From the NCBI GenBank assembly GCA_035529155.1, contig DATKXF010000030.1, positions 1-6,506 on the forward strand: a DNA stretch of 6,506 nt, written 5' to 3'. The stretch is from JAAEEP01 sp035529155 (GTDB lineage: Archaea > Thermoplasmatota > Thermoplasmata > Methanomassiliicoccales > JAAEEP01). This document shows, piece by piece, positions 5,997-6,506 of this stretch (positions are counted from its first letter, which is position 1; each line of letters begins with the position of its first letter). Under the pieces are notes generated by a model. That model was not told the origin of the DNA, ran no database searches, and saw only the letters and a program-made list of their open reading frames with translations. The position numbers and the translations under genes are program-made.

Positions 5997-6302
5997 CTAG
6001 CCCTGCTTCAGAGCCTCGATCATCTCCTCCACACCGCGATCGAAATCGCCCTGCGACAGCCTGATGTCCTTGTTCTTGACCCGAATCCTGCGCTGCACGA
6101 AGCCGCGGAGGCTCTCCTCGCGCTTGGATTGATCCGTTCCTTCGAAGATCTCCTTGACGGCGTCCTTGCGGACCTTGAGCCGCCACTTCCCGGAGATGTA
6201 GATCTCGAACTCGATCACCTGGATCTCGCTCTCGACGGGCTCGGCCGACACCCGCGGAAGGGGGTCGCCGGCCAGGTTCACCTGCGTCGCCTGGGAGATC
6301 AT
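5997..6302 (-). CDS. Hypothetical protein next to integrase
   Basis: An unrecognised protein of 101 residues. It has a short N-terminal part (1-25), an alternating hydrophobic/charged stretch that looks like two or three beta strands (EIQVIEFEIYISGKWRLKV, about 26-44), and a charged, helix-prone C-terminal half ending in FDRGVEEMIEALKQG. It is rich in Lys, Arg and Glu, with no cysteines, membrane segment or signal peptide, so it should be a soluble cytoplasmic protein. The ATG is supported by GGAGG 8 nt upstream (6311-6315) and overlaps the stop of the upstream gene by ATGA, a coupled arrangement typical of real genes. It lies 51 nt before the integrase on the same strand and probably belongs to the same element; an excisionase or regulator is conceivable, but nothing in the sequence shows it. 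Confidence 0.7.
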   Translation of the reverse strand: MISQATQVNLAGDPLPRVSAEPVESEIQVIEFEIYISGKWRLKVRKDAVKEIFEGTDQSKREESLRGFVQRRIRVKNKDIRLSQGDFDRGVEEMIEALKQG

Positions 6303-6506
6303 ATCACCCCCCTCCGGTACTCCCTGGGAACGCGGTAGGAGATCCTCCAGACCCCGTGCTCTCGATCCCGCCGGCAGGAAAGCACCCTGACGAAGTCCCT
6401 GGGCGACCTGCGCCTATGGCCGTTATGGTCCTCCAGGAAGCGGTAGAACCGCTCCAGGGCCTGCTCCCTGGTCCTGATCCCTTTCTCCGCAACGATGTGG
6501 ACCAAC
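6299..6506 (-). CDS. Hypothetical protein, 5' end outside window
   Basis: The frame is open from the right edge to a TGA at 6301-6299, giving at least 68 residues. There is no ATG near the edge, only a TTG at 6505, so the real start is most likely outside the window. The visible part is strongly basic, with a helix-prone segment (REQALERFYRFLEDHNG) followed by an Arg-rich region (HRRRSPRDFVRVLSC, then YRVPREYRRG). That composition would suit a nucleic-acid-binding protein, but I recognise no family. Its stop overlaps the start of the 101-residue gene (ATGA), and the ribosome site of that gene lies within its last codons. The frame is supported mainly by this overlap and by absence of stops. 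Confidence 0.55.
   Translation of the reverse strand, partial: LVHIVAEKGIRTREQALERFYRFLEDHNGHRRRSPRDFVRVLSCRRDREHGVWRISYRVPREYRRGVI
6311..6315 (-). promoter_or_regulatory. Ribosome binding site of the 101-residue hypothetical gene
   Basis: Minus-strand GGAGG is 8 nt before the ATG at 6302, and the intervening GGGGTGAT offers a second match to the anti-Shine-Dalgarno. This supports the small gene as translated and sets its start. Confidence 0.6.

Noticed and set aside
4888..6186. A 432-codon open frame on the minus strand overlapping the integrase and the 101-residue gene
   Set aside because: It runs through the integrase in another frame, is dominated by Gly, Arg, Pro and Ala as expected of a shadow in GC-rich DNA, and has no recognisable motif, while the integrase frame has all catalytic residues.
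5019..6506. Composition shift as evidence of horizontal transfer of the integrase region
   Set aside because: Hand counts on sample lines gave about 55-67% GC there, but lines in queD and dph2 reach similar values, so composition alone does not separate the region.
1..6506. CRISPR array, insertion sequence or known defence cassette
   Set aside because: No regularly spaced direct repeats, transposase, terminal inverted repeats or recognisable defence domain were seen anywhere in the window.

Overview
The window looks like the chromosome of a euryarchaeal methanogen, joined at position 5018/5019 to the integrase-bearing end of what is probably an integrated element. The archaeal markers are Dph2, ribosomal protein L10e/uL16, the RNase P protein Rnp4 (Rpp21/Rpr2 family), archaeal-type Shine-Dalgarno (SD) sequences (GGTGAT, GAGGTG) and TATA-like promoters about 26 bp before short 5' leaders. 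The methanogen call rests on MtxX (methanogenesis marker protein 4). Moderate GC content and gene content would suit a Thermoplasmatota methanogen such as Methanomassiliicoccales, but that placement is only a guess.

Left part (1-2537, minus strand). One tight operon reads mtxX, queD, queC, queE. Gaps are 9 and 4 nt, followed by a 4-nt ATGA overlap, and queE runs off the left edge. QueD, QueE and QueC act in sequence: dihydroneopterin triphosphate to carboxytetrahydropterin, then 7-carboxy-7-deazaguanine, then preQ0, the precursor of archaeosine in archaeal tRNA. MtxX is an uncharacterised methanogen marker with a phosphotransacylase-like look, and its place at the head of a preQ0 operon is notable.

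Middle part (2538-4429). dph2 (diphthamide on elongation factor 2) lies downstream of rpl10e on the minus strand. A 79-nt spacer with a hairpin and nested inverted repeats separates dph2 from mtxX. A 263-nt divergent spacer with candidate promoters in both directions separates rpl10e from the plus-strand pair rnp4 and yhbY-like CRM protein, whose reading frames overlap by 8 nt.

Right part (5019-6506, minus strand). A complete tyrosine recombinase gene converges on the yhbY-like gene with zero spacing: the two stop codons abut as TAGCTA. Upstream of it are a 101-codon unknown gene and a 5'-truncated unknown gene overlapping by ATGA. I read this as one end of an integrated element placed at the 3' end of the yhbY-like gene, with the rest of the element to the right of the window. 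No CRISPR array, tRNA, rRNA or insertion sequence is visible. I did not find a convincing new defence or metabolic system. The best leads are the yhbY/integrase junction, the unknown genes beside the integrase, and the mtxX-que linkage.
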